Of a stretch of 64,000 nt of DNA, positions 40,303 through 52,300 are shown one piece after another. Made by a program: the position numbers and the translations under genes. This DNA comes from Lottia gigantea (lineage: Eukaryota; Mollusca; Gastropoda; Lottiidae). Below the pieces are notes generated by a model. It saw only the letters and a program-made list of their open reading frames with translations, was not told where the DNA came from and made no database searches. Numbering within the stretch: position 1 is the stretch's first letter; each line of letters starts with the position of its first letter. The stretch covers positions 3,806,382 through 3,870,381 of the forward strand of contig NW_008707001.1 of assembly GCF_000327385.1 (NCBI RefSeq). Reading direction: 5' to 3'.

Positions 40303-41358
40303 ATGACTTGTATTTTATTTTTATACAAATATTTATTTTATGATATTTAAGTGTACATATTTCAAACACGTGTTTCTGAATTGTTTTTATCCAATCTAAA
40401 GTGTGTTTTATAAATTCCACATATATAAGACATTGTTATATTGACTTTAAAGAAGTGAAGTTTTGTGTTCATCTAATTTTGATGAAAATTCTGTCTAACA
40501 ATTCTAAATTTACAATTTCTAATTTAACTTTAGCCAGTCTTTTCGAAGTGATCAACAAATTTGCAATTTCTTAGACATTTTTGGTATATTGCCCCATACT
40601 GTGTACAGATAGTTTATTTTTATGCTATTAATTGAAATTCTTAGACAAATGGTCTTCTACCTCTCATGAATCAAAGGATGACCAATCTTAATTATCATAA
40701 CTTTGTAAGTTTTATCTGGGATGTGTCTCGCTGAAAAGCAAATAATGACCAATTGTGATGAGTGTAACTTCGAATTTTTCGTTTGGGATGTTACATGATG
40801 AGAAGCAATACTTATACAGGTGTACCTTTCTTATCAATTTCACTGAACGATTGCCTTCCTTGACAAACTGTAACAAATTTTCATCTGGGATGCATGCTTT
40901 GTGATGAAAAGCAAATAATGACCACTTGTGATGATTGTAACTTTGAATTTTTCATTTGAGATGCTACATGATGAGAAGCAATAGTTTTACAGGTGTACCT
41001 TATAGTGTCAATAACACTGTTACACAAACATTGAATTGAATTGAAAAGTTTCAGTTTGATCAAACTCTGTAGATGTTGACAAGTACAGAAGATTGAAAAG
41101 TTAACAATGAAATAATAGCTAAGTGGTGTTAGTTGAAGTTAATATGTTGATATAGCTGGTTTAACATTAGGTATGTTAGAATTGGACATTATTAGCACAC
41201 ACGAGTCTTCGTGACAGAACCTATTTATTCTTCATCCTCATCTTTTTGTGTAATTCAAAGGGATGGTAAAGGGGTTTTCTAGCTTTTTTACGTGTATCGG
41301 GAACATTTATAGCTTCTGTTGCACAATGGTGCCGTATTCTGTTTTCTTGTCCTGATAC

Positions 41359-41667
41359 TTAAAAGGGATTGTGAAGAGGTTTTCAAGATATTTTATGTGT
41401 TTCAGGGACACTGATAGCAGCGGTTTGCATCATTCCAATCATCCATCAGATATCTGTGGTTTCTGTAATGATAGAAATGCATAACCATATATGATGTCAC
41501 TATTGCAAAAAAATGCTAATGATAACTCAAAGCCTTTGCTATAGAAACGTCATAAAATGAAAAGTTTTAATGGAATTGCAAGAGCGACAGACATCAGCTG
41601 ACTGAAAATTGGAATGAGTCCCAAATAATAATAAAAGTTAAAAAAAAATTCTTTACAATCCCTTTAA
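41359..41667. mobile_element. Foldback MITE family B
   Basis: The left end TTAAAAGGGATTGTGAAGAG and the right end TTCTTTACAATCCCTTTAA form inverted ends in TTAA. The interior holds CATCAGATATCTGTGGTTTC and, inverted, GACAGACATCAGCTGACTG. A second partial left end lies just before it at about 41257-41350 (AAAGGGATGGTAAAGGGGTT). Confidence 0.7.
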
Positions 41668-42534
41668 AGGTAGATTATTTGAGTATGGTATTGTTACAAG
41701 TAACCTAAGATATAAAGATCAGTGGTTAGTCAGGATTAGTTTTCCTGTCCTCTCTACACCTTTACTGTTGTAATATTAGATCTAATCATCCTGTATTCTT
41801 ATCTCTTATTATAGTATTGACCATGTGAGTTGTAGACACTAGGGTGTAGGAGGGGCGTGTATTAACATCCCCAACTCTATCCCTCACTATTCTCCTCCAC
41901 AACTTTCTATCTCGAATCAGCCCCCTCTATCCTCCCAGCCAATTCTTAGGAGGAAGGTTGTCGAAACATAATTCTACTTTCAGCATATCATAATGGTCCC
42001 CTCCCTACATCTACATTATGATTAAGTTTTGGCCATTGTTCTAAATCATTTGTCAATGTTTCTACAGTTGTGATATAAGATTTTGTTTATTATGAATGAA
42101 ATGTTGTTAAATTGGCTATATTGTATTGATCAGTCTGATTTAAACATAAAAATATAGCACTTCATTTTTGCTATTGTGTTTATTTTGTTAAGAAATATTA
42201 CTACAGCCACATTATTTCACAAAAAACACTAATCATATCTCATAGCGGAGTGTCTGTTTTAAACCATTATATATTCTATGAGAGAGAGTATTGTTATAAA
42301 GTAATGTATTAGAATAGTGTTTTAGTAAAAGGTACTGATGTGACGTCAAAGTTGTCAGAAACATACTTACATCTATTTGGTATCTAATGAAGTGCAAATT
42401 CTAAGGACTTTTGGGTCTCGGAATTCTCAAAATAGACAAGCTAGTAGCTACAAGAGACCATTCATTTTGACTTGGGCATAGTGATTAATGTCAGAAAGTT
42501 ATAAAAGATTCAACAAGTTGCAAATACAGATCCT

Positions 42535-42653
42535 TTAAGGGATTGTAAAGAGGTTTTGTATATATTATATCAGGGACACTGATAACATCTATCTACATCA
42601 TTACATTCCCAGATACACATACAAAATTTGAAAAACTCTTTACAATCCCTTTT
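42535..42653. mobile_element. Short hairpin foldback MITE family B
   Basis: TTAAGGGATTGTAAAGAGGT at the left and AACTCTTTACAATCCCTTTT at the right; only 119 bases, so mostly the two arms. Probably an internally deleted copy. Confidence 0.7.
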
Positions 42654-43169
42654 ACTGTTATAATCAGTATTAAAGTCTTCATAATGGTCAGCAATATTAA
42701 AACATGCAAGATGGTCATTGTTGAAAGTAAAACAAATTTAAGACTTGAGTTTTTCTAGCTCTTTGATAGCTGACAACTATCAACTCAGTATATATTTTGG
42801 AATACATTCTAACAGCTTTCAGACAGCAATGGTCAATGTTGTCAGTTTGTTTCGGACTAAGGTCATTGTTGACAGTAGTAAGTGACACACTTGACATGTG
42901 GACTCAACATACTAACAGCAAAACAACTACTACTATACCTAATCTCTATGTAAATTAAACCACCATTCTTGTCATGTCGGTCAAACTTTTCATTAATTTT
43001 CTCCCATATTTACATACTTTGACTTGGCCAGGGTCTCTTTGACTTTTGTACGTTAAATACCAATTTTTTTCACAAGGATAATAAGGTTAAGCCCTACTGG
43101 TCACATTTACTCTTTAATGTTGACATTAAGAACATGGAGTTCACAAATAGACTGTAGTACGTCTACTTT

Positions 43170-43460
43170 GAAATGGACACGAGTTATTTTAGGGTGGCTT
43201 GTCTGAAAATGGAAATAACCAAATTTAACCATATTTTATATGGATCAGAATGAACTGTTCTGAGAATGGATAACGTTTACACTACGAAATTTTATTTGTT
43301 CTGCTCTGAGAACTGTTCTGAAACGACCTCGCCTCGATGGTCTGGAATTGAAACAGTTCTTAGAACTCTTGACCGTTTACATTACAAGTTTTTCATCTGT
43401 TCCTTTCTTGCAACTGCTCTTCTAACATATGATTCTATATAATGTGAACAGGGCTTAAGT
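43170..43460. mobile_element. Probable MITE with repeated GAACTGTTCTGAGAA and GTTTACACTAC motifs
   Basis: GAACTGTTCTGAGAATGG, AACGTTTACACTACGAAATT, GAGAACTGTTCTGAAACGA and ACCGTTTACATTACAAG recur within 200 bases, and it ends near AATGTGAACAGGGCTTAAG. 'Fold-change in GTTTACACTAC / GTGTGAACAGGGCT' pairs are typical of small invertebrate DNA-transposon derivatives; superfamily not settled. Confidence 0.4.
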
Positions 43461-43859
43461 GTAATTTATGAAATCTGTTGTTGCAAATTATAAATCTTTA
43501 AACAGTCTAGTTTTCACAGAGAACCTCTTTAATCCATCTGTCAAGAATCCGAAATGAAATATTATTATTACCATTCAGGGTGGCAGAGGTGAGATTTTTC
43601 CCTCTAACAAATATCCAATTTGATAACAATTAAGACAAATATTCTACATAACCCTGAGTTTAAATGTCTACTGTAAACAAGAAATGGCATTTAATAGGAG
43701 GTTTTCTACAAAAGATAAAGGTGTAAAGTTGAAGTCTGCATCTCATTGTAATGATGAAGATTGTTTCTATGATGATAGTAAAAGGGTGGTACCATCAAAC
43801 TTAGTCCGAGGCTAGATTTGTTAACTTGGCTGTATTTACCAGATTTAAGTTTCAAAATA

Positions 43860-43995
43860 TACAGTGTACTCTATGATATCCGACATCTGAGTATTCCGAC
43901 ATTCTGCGTATATATCATTTTCTGGTACCAATTGATTTCCTTTCTTAGGCTAGTATAAAGAAAAACTCTGAGTACTCAGACACACTGTGTATTCT
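43860..43995. mobile_element. pogo/Tigger-like MITE end
   Basis: TA followed by CAGTGTACTCTATGATATCC and GACATCTGAGTATTCCGACA resembles the classic Tc1/mariner pogo-group terminus (CAGTnnACTCTnnnnATCCGACA). The right side (ACTCAGACACACTGTGTATTCTG) looks decayed. Confidence 0.5.
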
Positions 43996-45426
43996 GAATT
44001 ACGAATTAATCAGTGGTCCCATCACTCAAAAAAAATCTGTAAAATCCAACATGTCATCTTAATCACTTATCGCCAAGTAGATAATCGCTTATTTTATTGA
44101 TAATCCAGATCAAATCACATGAAAACAACTAAATTCTGCTGATTAATCACCGCCAATGACCTCGCTTCAAGATCAAGGTCATTGCCTTTAGATCAACTGG
44201 CATAGGTACTCGTATCATTCATTACATCGTATAGAACAGATATATGCAACTTGTCCAATCTATGTTTCTCGTTTTATCAAAATTCTCTAGCTAGCAATTA
44301 CTGTTCTTTTGATCTCAGAGACATTCAATTATAATCAGTTATAATGTGCCAGTTTTTGTACATTATTCATGCTGAAAGAAAATAACTGTTAAGACTATTA
44401 AAATACAATAAATTTCCAATAAAACTTAGTCTACGTTTTCTACTTTCAATTTTAAGATGTATCTACTGGAAGTCAAAATATTCAGATTTTGGACTAAATC
44501 CTCAATTCAAATTCAAATCATAATTTGAAGATATAGGTTGAATATTTTTTCAAAAAAATAATTTTTCAAGACTGATTTTTGTTTATTAATAGCTCGGTCA
44601 ACACAGATACCGTGGGGTTCAATAATAATATTTCGGACTATATCATACACAATGAGTATCTGGTAGATATAAGAATATATAAAATACTCAGGAGAGTAAA
44701 AGAAAGATAATTGGTAGTTATTATCTGTTAAATAAAATATCAATTTATAACAACTGTTGTCTATATCTGACTGCAGGTCGGAAACTTTTATCACCAGGAG
44801 AAAACTCATACACAACAGATTAAGAAGTGTAGGCAGACTAGCACAATATCTAATATAGCCTATGTTAGAACAGGTCAGGAAAAAAAATCTGGAGATTTGC
44901 ATATATTATATAGGACTCAAAAATGGACCTTTTATCACAAGGAGAAAAGTGATAAACATATTGTTTAAAAGTATCCTTGTAGGAATATACGTAGATAGCT
45001 TATTGAACAATGAACACTTTTCCATGAGGAAAATCTTGAGCTGACACATTGTGCTCCTTTGTCTTGTCTTTAATTTTCCATTTTTTTGTTCGAGATATTT
45101 TTCATATTGCAATGCTTTCTTGAATTCTTGTTTATACTTTCGTATACATGTAAAGAAACGGGATAAAAGGGGGTTATTGTTATGGTTTGAATCAATCATC
45201 AGTTCTAGTGATAATGGTGTTCTAAGATGAATCTCCATGAAAGCACTGGCCGAGGTCACAGAGCAATAGATAAGCTTATTAATTATGTGAAAATTAGTTA
45301 GTTATTAGTGTGATTTTAGTTTAAAAGACACGCACACAAACATACACGCACTCTGACATATAATATACTGTATATAGCCATGGCACCAGTCCTGAAATAA
45401 GTATTCCCTGAAATCTATCTTAGAAA

Positions 45427-45686
45427 TCTAGTGTTATATAGTGTTAATAGTTAGATAACACTTAACACTTCTCTAACTAGGTGTTAACTATCCCAGTGTT
45501 ATTATAGTGTTTAATATTCAATATATTATAATCAATTCCAGTAAATATAGAGGGTTAATATTATGGTTTGGATCCATCAACAGTTCTAGTGTTACATAGT
45601 GTTAATAGTCATATAACACTTAACATTTCTCTAACTAGGTGTTAACTATCCCAGTGTTATTATAGTGTTTAATATTCAATATATTT
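45427..45686. repeat. Direct duplication, 158-base period
   Basis: TCTAGTGTTATATAGTGTTA, CACTTCTCTAACTAGGTGTT and AACTATCCCAGTGTTATTAT occur at 45427-45528 and 45585-45686, almost identical. A weaker third leader (GGTTTGAATCAATCATCAGT-TCTAGTG) lies at 45184-45210. Confidence 0.88.
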
Positions 45687-46323
45687 CTATTTGTCATCTA
45701 ATTTTACAATAATTAGTTCTATTATGACACATATATTTTGCATAATGACCAATTATATACATTTAATATACAAAGGTTTATAAATTATCATGTTTCACAT
45801 TTTTACTTACTCCAATATTTTAAAATTCTATCCATCCATGACAATTATTAATTAACCTACCTATTAAAAAAACCTACAACTATTTTTCCAATCTTCATAC
45901 ATTATCATATACATACCTGATTTCATACTACTACATATTCCAAGTGCTTCCTGAAATCGGATCATCTCCTAAACTATTGTTACACAAATACAAACATATA
46001 ATCTGATTTAAATAATGTAATTGAATGAACTTTGTGGAACTAGCTTACAATATGAAGATTTACACAGATAACGTTGTTTATTTTGCTTATTTCCATATTT
46101 GCAAACATTAATGCACTTAAATTTCACAAGAGGATTTTTAAATACAAGTTTTGGAGAAATTTCTATTGATATAGCAATTGATTGAAAATCATGGAACTAG
46201 CTCCTGATAGCCTGTCTCATATTTGCATATTATTTGGGTAATAAATTGATACCAAGACCCTAAATTTTTTTAGAAAAAGTGCCTTAATTCAGTATGATTA
46301 AATTCTCCTGTTTATATTTTCAG

Positions 46324-46358
46324 GACCTCCTGGTAATAAAGGTGATGCTGGTCCTAGT
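46324..46358 (+). CDS. Collagen exon 1 (first visible)
   Basis: Acceptor ttttcag, donor gtaagt. It starts with GA, completing a Gly codon whose first G lies in an unseen upstream exon. It then reads PPGNKGDAGPS, which with the split Gly is four Gly-X-Y triplets. It is the only visible exon with a phase-1 start; it ends on a codon boundary. The upstream exon supplying the G was not found. Confidence 0.85.
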
Positions 46359-49300
46359 GTAAGTATCCACAATTAATCATTTTTTAGATTATTCTTTAAC
46401 GATAATTAAGTTAATGAAGCTTTTATTTTTCAAAATTAGACATGTCACTCACAGTTCTCTTTCGTTCAAACAGATGTTTCTTCTAATTCAAGTGCACAGT
46501 TAAGGTTTAGTTTATCATCAGATTGCTAAAATTTCTTTTGAAAACTTATTTTTAAGAATTTGTTTCTCATCACATTTAGTTTTTTTTTTTATAACTATTC
46601 ATATTCATGTGTGACCCACTGCTACAAAGGAAGGCATATGGACAAATTTCTGAAGACACAGATGTGGCCCCATTTTTCTCCAATCTTCTGTGTTCACTTC
46701 TTCAGTCAAAAACTGGGGCCTGTTGCACAAAAACTAAACATTGGATGACTCCATTGTTCCAGTCATCTGATTAGTCAATCACTGAAATAGAGAAGTTTAC
46801 AGTTATCAGCCAGTCATATTACTGTATAAATTTTTGGAAACAGGCCCCTGGCCCATTTGTCTATTTCTAAGTGCAGGATAATAACTTATGAAATGGGATA
46901 TTATCGAATCATTTTGTATAATCAATTAATGCAGCTATAGGGCAGAAGGTGAAGGAAGGTGCATGAGCTGTTGGTGTATATAATGTATATAAATGTAAAA
47001 GGCCCAATGTAAAATCCCTGTATTATTGTATATCATACGTCCCTCTCTAGTTTCCATAGTAATCCAAATTCCTGTAAATGTTGGAGCTTGAAATTATCTT
47101 CAAGGGCAGAACATATCTGCTCGAATATTTTTATATTCCTCTCCTTAGTACCCAAATTCTTGAAAATGTGTTTACCCGTATTTAATGGAGCTTGAAATGG
47201 CTCACAAGGGCAGAGCAGAAAAGAATTGATCTTTTGATTTGTGGGTCTTAAAATGCACCTCACATATTCTATACCTGTACATTTATGTGTTGATCTCCCT
47301 CCCTCTCTCCCTCTTGATTGTTTCTATGGAATAAGAAGTGTATAGCACAATATCAAAACTAGTATATGTAAATACACTGAAGAATACCACTCTGTTTGAA
47401 ATCCTTTGTGTACATGAAACAAACGAAACAAATGGTGGCTTAAATAAGTCACCTACCTACACTCATAATTCCAGTCAACCCAAATGGGTATGGATAATCC
47501 TGGAAAGATCCATGCCAAGTACAGCGGGTAGAAAGGATCCTTTGTGAACCTAAGTTGTTATCCTTGTAATATGTAGATGTTTCTTTTCTTTTTCTCTCTT
47601 TATGCAGCGCCAATTGTCATGAGTAATTCGTTGTTTGTATGTAATTCCCAGTTAGTCCATTAGTTTATTGTATATATGTTGTATTACAGGGTCCAAAAGG
47701 AGAAAATGGTTTCCCGGTACCAATTTTTATTATAACTTCTCTTTTCTCCTGATTCTTATAAACTGTTTTTCCCTTGTGATATAGATCTCCAATCGTTATG
47801 CTTATCTTTGATCTTAATTTTCCAGAGTCTTCTTTATATATCTATGTATATATTCTGTTGCTTCTCAGAACTAAATACACAATATTATAGTACAGAAATA
47901 TCTTGAAAAAATGAATAACCATAATGGTATAAATGAAGAGCCGTTTGTCAGGATATTTTGAGTAATGCTTTATGTGATGTTTCAAAATTAGAGAATATAG
48001 GCAATATTAATATTGTGCATTTAGCTTCTTCATTTCTAAAGTATTTTCATTTCTAATCTAAGCCTATTTCATATATATGAGCTTAAGCTTTTAATATAAC
48101 TATCAAGCTTCTTAATAATGTAGATAGTTAAACATATAATACTGTAATATATCTCAAACTAACCTCTTACAATATAATATAAAGTGCTTCCAATCATATC
48201 AAAAGATATGGTTTATTCAGGAGAGGATCTGAGATATCTTCGTTTATGTTAATTTGTTTGATGATGTCATTGTTTTAGGGTCCAATAGGATTACCAGGAT
48301 GGCCGGGAGCAAAGGTAAGAAATCTGTTTTCATAATTTTTGTTAGTTTTCGTAAAAACCCATTTCTGTAAAAGGAGATTTGAAGCCACATCATACTGGCA
48401 GTGATTTCCAAATGCTCCATTTGGTGATATCTGCATTTGAGAATTCAGTTATTATTGAGATGTCTATTATGTTCCTTTAAGTAGAGTTAGTTCCAATGAG
48501 TTTATTTGCTTTATATATTTTGCTGTTGCCCTATCTACTGTTGGTGTACATTACCTTGGCTGACAAGGATTGTTGAAACTATTAAATTTGAATTCTTTAA
48601 GCAACCATGCATTTAAATACTTTCAACAACTCTCTAAAATTAAAAAGATATTAAAATAACAAACACTAGGGGTTTTAAAGTTAAAATACCTGCTTAACCA
48701 ATTAAAATTCCAAACATATAAAATGTGATATCTGTAGTAAATCTTTAAATTGTAAGACTTAATTGAAATAAGGTAGATTACACTGTACAGTTCATAAACC
48801 ATTGTTAAAATAACTATCAAATCAGATGTAGGATACATCAACAAGATGTTTTACACTTTTAACAGCATGTAAATTATTCTAGTCTTTAGATGTTTGAGAC
48901 TGGAGGATGTTTTTATTGGGTGTACTGTCAATCAAGCGTAGTACTCTAAGATATAAACAGTATAAGTATAATAATAGGTTGAATACCTGTTAATACAATA
49001 TATCGTCAGTGGTTTTCAGTACATAAGAGAGTAGGGTGCAATTTATCTTTTACTTTTTGCATATTATGAGGTATAGAGTTTAATTTTATAGCCTGCAGAC
49101 TCATTGAATTATTTAGCAATATGGCAAGAATTTGTGAAATTTTCAACTAACTTATTTGACGAAAATGGTCCATAGTATTGCAAATACCTACCTATACTTT
49201 AAAAGTGACAATTTCAATTGATCATAATTGGCAAATATTGTAAGAACAACATCCCTGCTCCATAACTCAGTCTTCAAATATCAGTCAATGGGTACAGATT

Positions 49301-52300
49301 AAATATTGTTTAACTAACCATAATATAGGTAATAGCTTATTTAAATCATATCATTCATAAAAAAAACTGAATAATGGACCGATTTCCCCCATTCACCAAG
49401 TTTTCGTTTAAAATTTGTATTATCTTATTAAAGAAATGTTTGTATATTCAGTATTATCCAGTGTAAAGTGTTTTGATATTAGAATTGAATAATAAAAATG
49501 TATTATTTGTGAAGTGATATAGTGATAATATAGGTATTGAGATGATAGTTCATAAACTATGTGCTTGACTAATATTTCTCTATCAACATTACCTTAGCTT
49601 GTTTAGTCCGAAATCAGAATTTTGTCAGCACCAAATATCATGGATTATATCTATTCTTCAGCACAAAAATTTGTGGATATTTGCCAAAGTTGGATTTGGT
49701 AATATATCAAAATTCTTGAATTTTTCGTCTAATCTTTCTTGTGTTAGTTGGTATGACTATTACTTTTTAAATCTCTCCAAATGTAAAAGTTCCTCAATTT
49801 GAGAAAATACTCCTAATTCTGCATCCAAATACTTCCACTAAAAAAACTGATAAAACTTTAAATAAGGATCAGTATTTCGGTTTAATCATTCTTATTCTTA
49901 AAACCATGCTCTCTTTTCAAAAATAGATGAGCCCCTGGTTCACTTTAACAAAGTAGCTTCGAGGTGTTGTCAATGATGGTATTATATGTATGTTTCGGAC
50001 TTATAAAATATATGAATGAAAGTATAAGTTGGTTACCATCAATTGAAAATAGGAAATCATCATGAACTATAAACTAAATTATTTCTCATAAAACTTCCTT
50101 TCAACTGGTATAAACTACCGTAAAGATTCACTCAACCACTTAGTTTTATCTCAGTTACAAATTAATTTCAAGTTTTAGTACCTGTACAGTCTATCAAGCT
50201 ATTACCTTGAAGGGATGCTGTCATCTAATTTTCTCTTTACCAGCTGAGAGAGAGTAATTTCTAGTTATCAGGGTGCTATTTGATTTTTAAATAACGGAAT
50301 CTTAAAGTCAGTTTTCTGCATGGGAGACTGATCAATTAATTAAACCCCTTTAAAATCTTGTGTTTTTTGATCAATAAACTTGTTATATTTCTTAAAATCT
50401 TGATTTGATCTAAGTCAAAATTCTGTAAAACATGCCTGTAAATTTAGGCTTTCGTTACTTCTGTTGGTTCGAGCTGTACCTTGTCATTATATTGTTAGTG
50501 AACTTGTTGTCTCCTTTCATTCTGAAAAGTGAAAAGATAAGCTTGGTGAAATTGAGTTCTCTAAGCTAGTCAAACAAATATTGATGACTGTATCACTTTA
50601 ACTTCCCAATTTCTTGCTTGTATACCAACTACAAAGTGAAGAAATATAGGTGTAAGGAATTCTTATAGAATGATGGTGATGAATAAACGCATGCCTTGTG
50701 ACCGTTGAGGTCCATAAAATTTAATCTTGTGGTTTCGTGCCTGAATTCACAAAATCACTGAATCTTTTAAAAAAAATTCATTGATTATTCTTGATATTTA
50801 TTATTGAAAAAATGAATAAATGAATTTGTCTTATTATGAAGAGAAGTGGAGTGGAGAAATACTGATGGCAATAAGTTCTATTCTAAATTTCAGTCAGACG
50901 TTTTATTAGTAGCTTTTTGCATTTGTGACATCATCATAACACTTAGTTTTAGTGGAATATCTAGAACCACAGACGTCTAAATCAAAATTGAAATGGCGCA
51001 ATATTTTATTGTGTTTTCACTGACCTGGCAAAATTTCTCTCATTGCACACTGCATGGCGTTGCCTGTTTTTTTTGCCTGTTAGGTCTGGAAAGTAGGACG
51101 TAAAATTCCATTCATTTCATTTTTTTTCTGATTTCAGGGTACCTCAGTAGATATAAATTTTATAACTAATTTTTTAAAAAATGTGGACCTACCCCGTGGG
51201 CCCATTGGTCCCCCAGGGGCTGAGGGTCAGAAAGGTGAACCTGGTATTACAGGGTTGAGAGGTCTTCCAGGATTCCAGGTATCTAGTCTTTCATCTTTTC
51301 TCTTTCAGAGAGTCAACGTAGTTAATATCACCAAACTGGCCTTAAACTTTGTTTATTTATCATCACATTTTGAGAGTCCACATAGTTTTGAACATAAATA
51401 GTTCTAGTGAGTCATGGGTTTTTCCCTGGGCTATCAAAAGATTAAGAGTGAGCCTTTTGTTCTTAAAAATACCTAGAGAATACTATTTGTAGGTTTCCAA
51501 ATTATTTTAACATCAGTCCAGTCATATTCTGTACAGGGAAAACAACGCTAGGGTACATATACTCAAATGTCTTTTAAAATCTTTAAAGTGGAAATTTTCA
51601 AAAATATCATGGAACATTTTATATTTCGCGAAACTTACCCATACTTACATATTGCGATGGTATTTTACAGGGAGTGTCTGGAGAACGTGGGTACCCAGGG
51701 TTTCCGGTGTGTTTCTATTTTTAACCCCTCTCTTTCCCTTCCCTCGTTTGTTTTTGATCATGATGATTTGTATTTTATATTGTTTTGGATGATTTGTTTG
51801 TTTTTAAGCATCCTCTATTCAGATCATGTTTTATTTATATTCATGATTATTGTGAGTTTTTGTTAAATTCTTTCCAAATAAGGAAATGTCAAGCAGAATT
51901 CTATATTTTTAAACAGTGAAAAGACAAGGTCCATATTGACTTCTGAACTTGGCAAGTAGAAGTCAGCACACTGTAAATGTTTTTACTAAATTTATGTCCA
52001 GGCTATAACCATTCGCATTTTTTCTGGTTAGTGTCTAGATGTTCTATAATTATCTACCCATGATTCAAGGCAAAAAAAGAAATACATAGAATATAGAACA
52101 TAGAACATAGAATTGGTATCCAAAAATGTAGAATTTGTCTTGGCATTATCCTTACTAATCCCCACCTTTAGTTGAGTAAGGAAATTTATGTGCATCCAGG
52201 TTCTAATCAAAAACATAAACATGATCAGTCTATTTTTTTTTAGGTAGAACATATAGTAATTGAAAGTATATAAGCCACACTTATTGTGTTTTTACTACTT

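Larger units (their letters stand above)
40330..46323. other. No exon recognised; upstream region of the visible collagen exons
   Basis: The exon supplying the first base of the split Gly codon, and the signal peptide or membrane anchor, should lie here or beyond. I found no convincing exon. The region holds foldback MITEs, the 43170 and 43860 elements and the 45.4-kb duplication. Two paired repeats GATGCTACATGATGAGAAGC and GATGTTACATGATGAGAAGC lie near 40790 and 40958. Confidence 0.5.

Noticed and set aside
44513-45259. Two adjacent minus-strand frames of 129 and 117 codons
   Set aside because: Composition is that of random AT-rich translation. They share only a short local duplication (TTTTATCACNAGGAGAAAA region) and have no convincing splice or start context.
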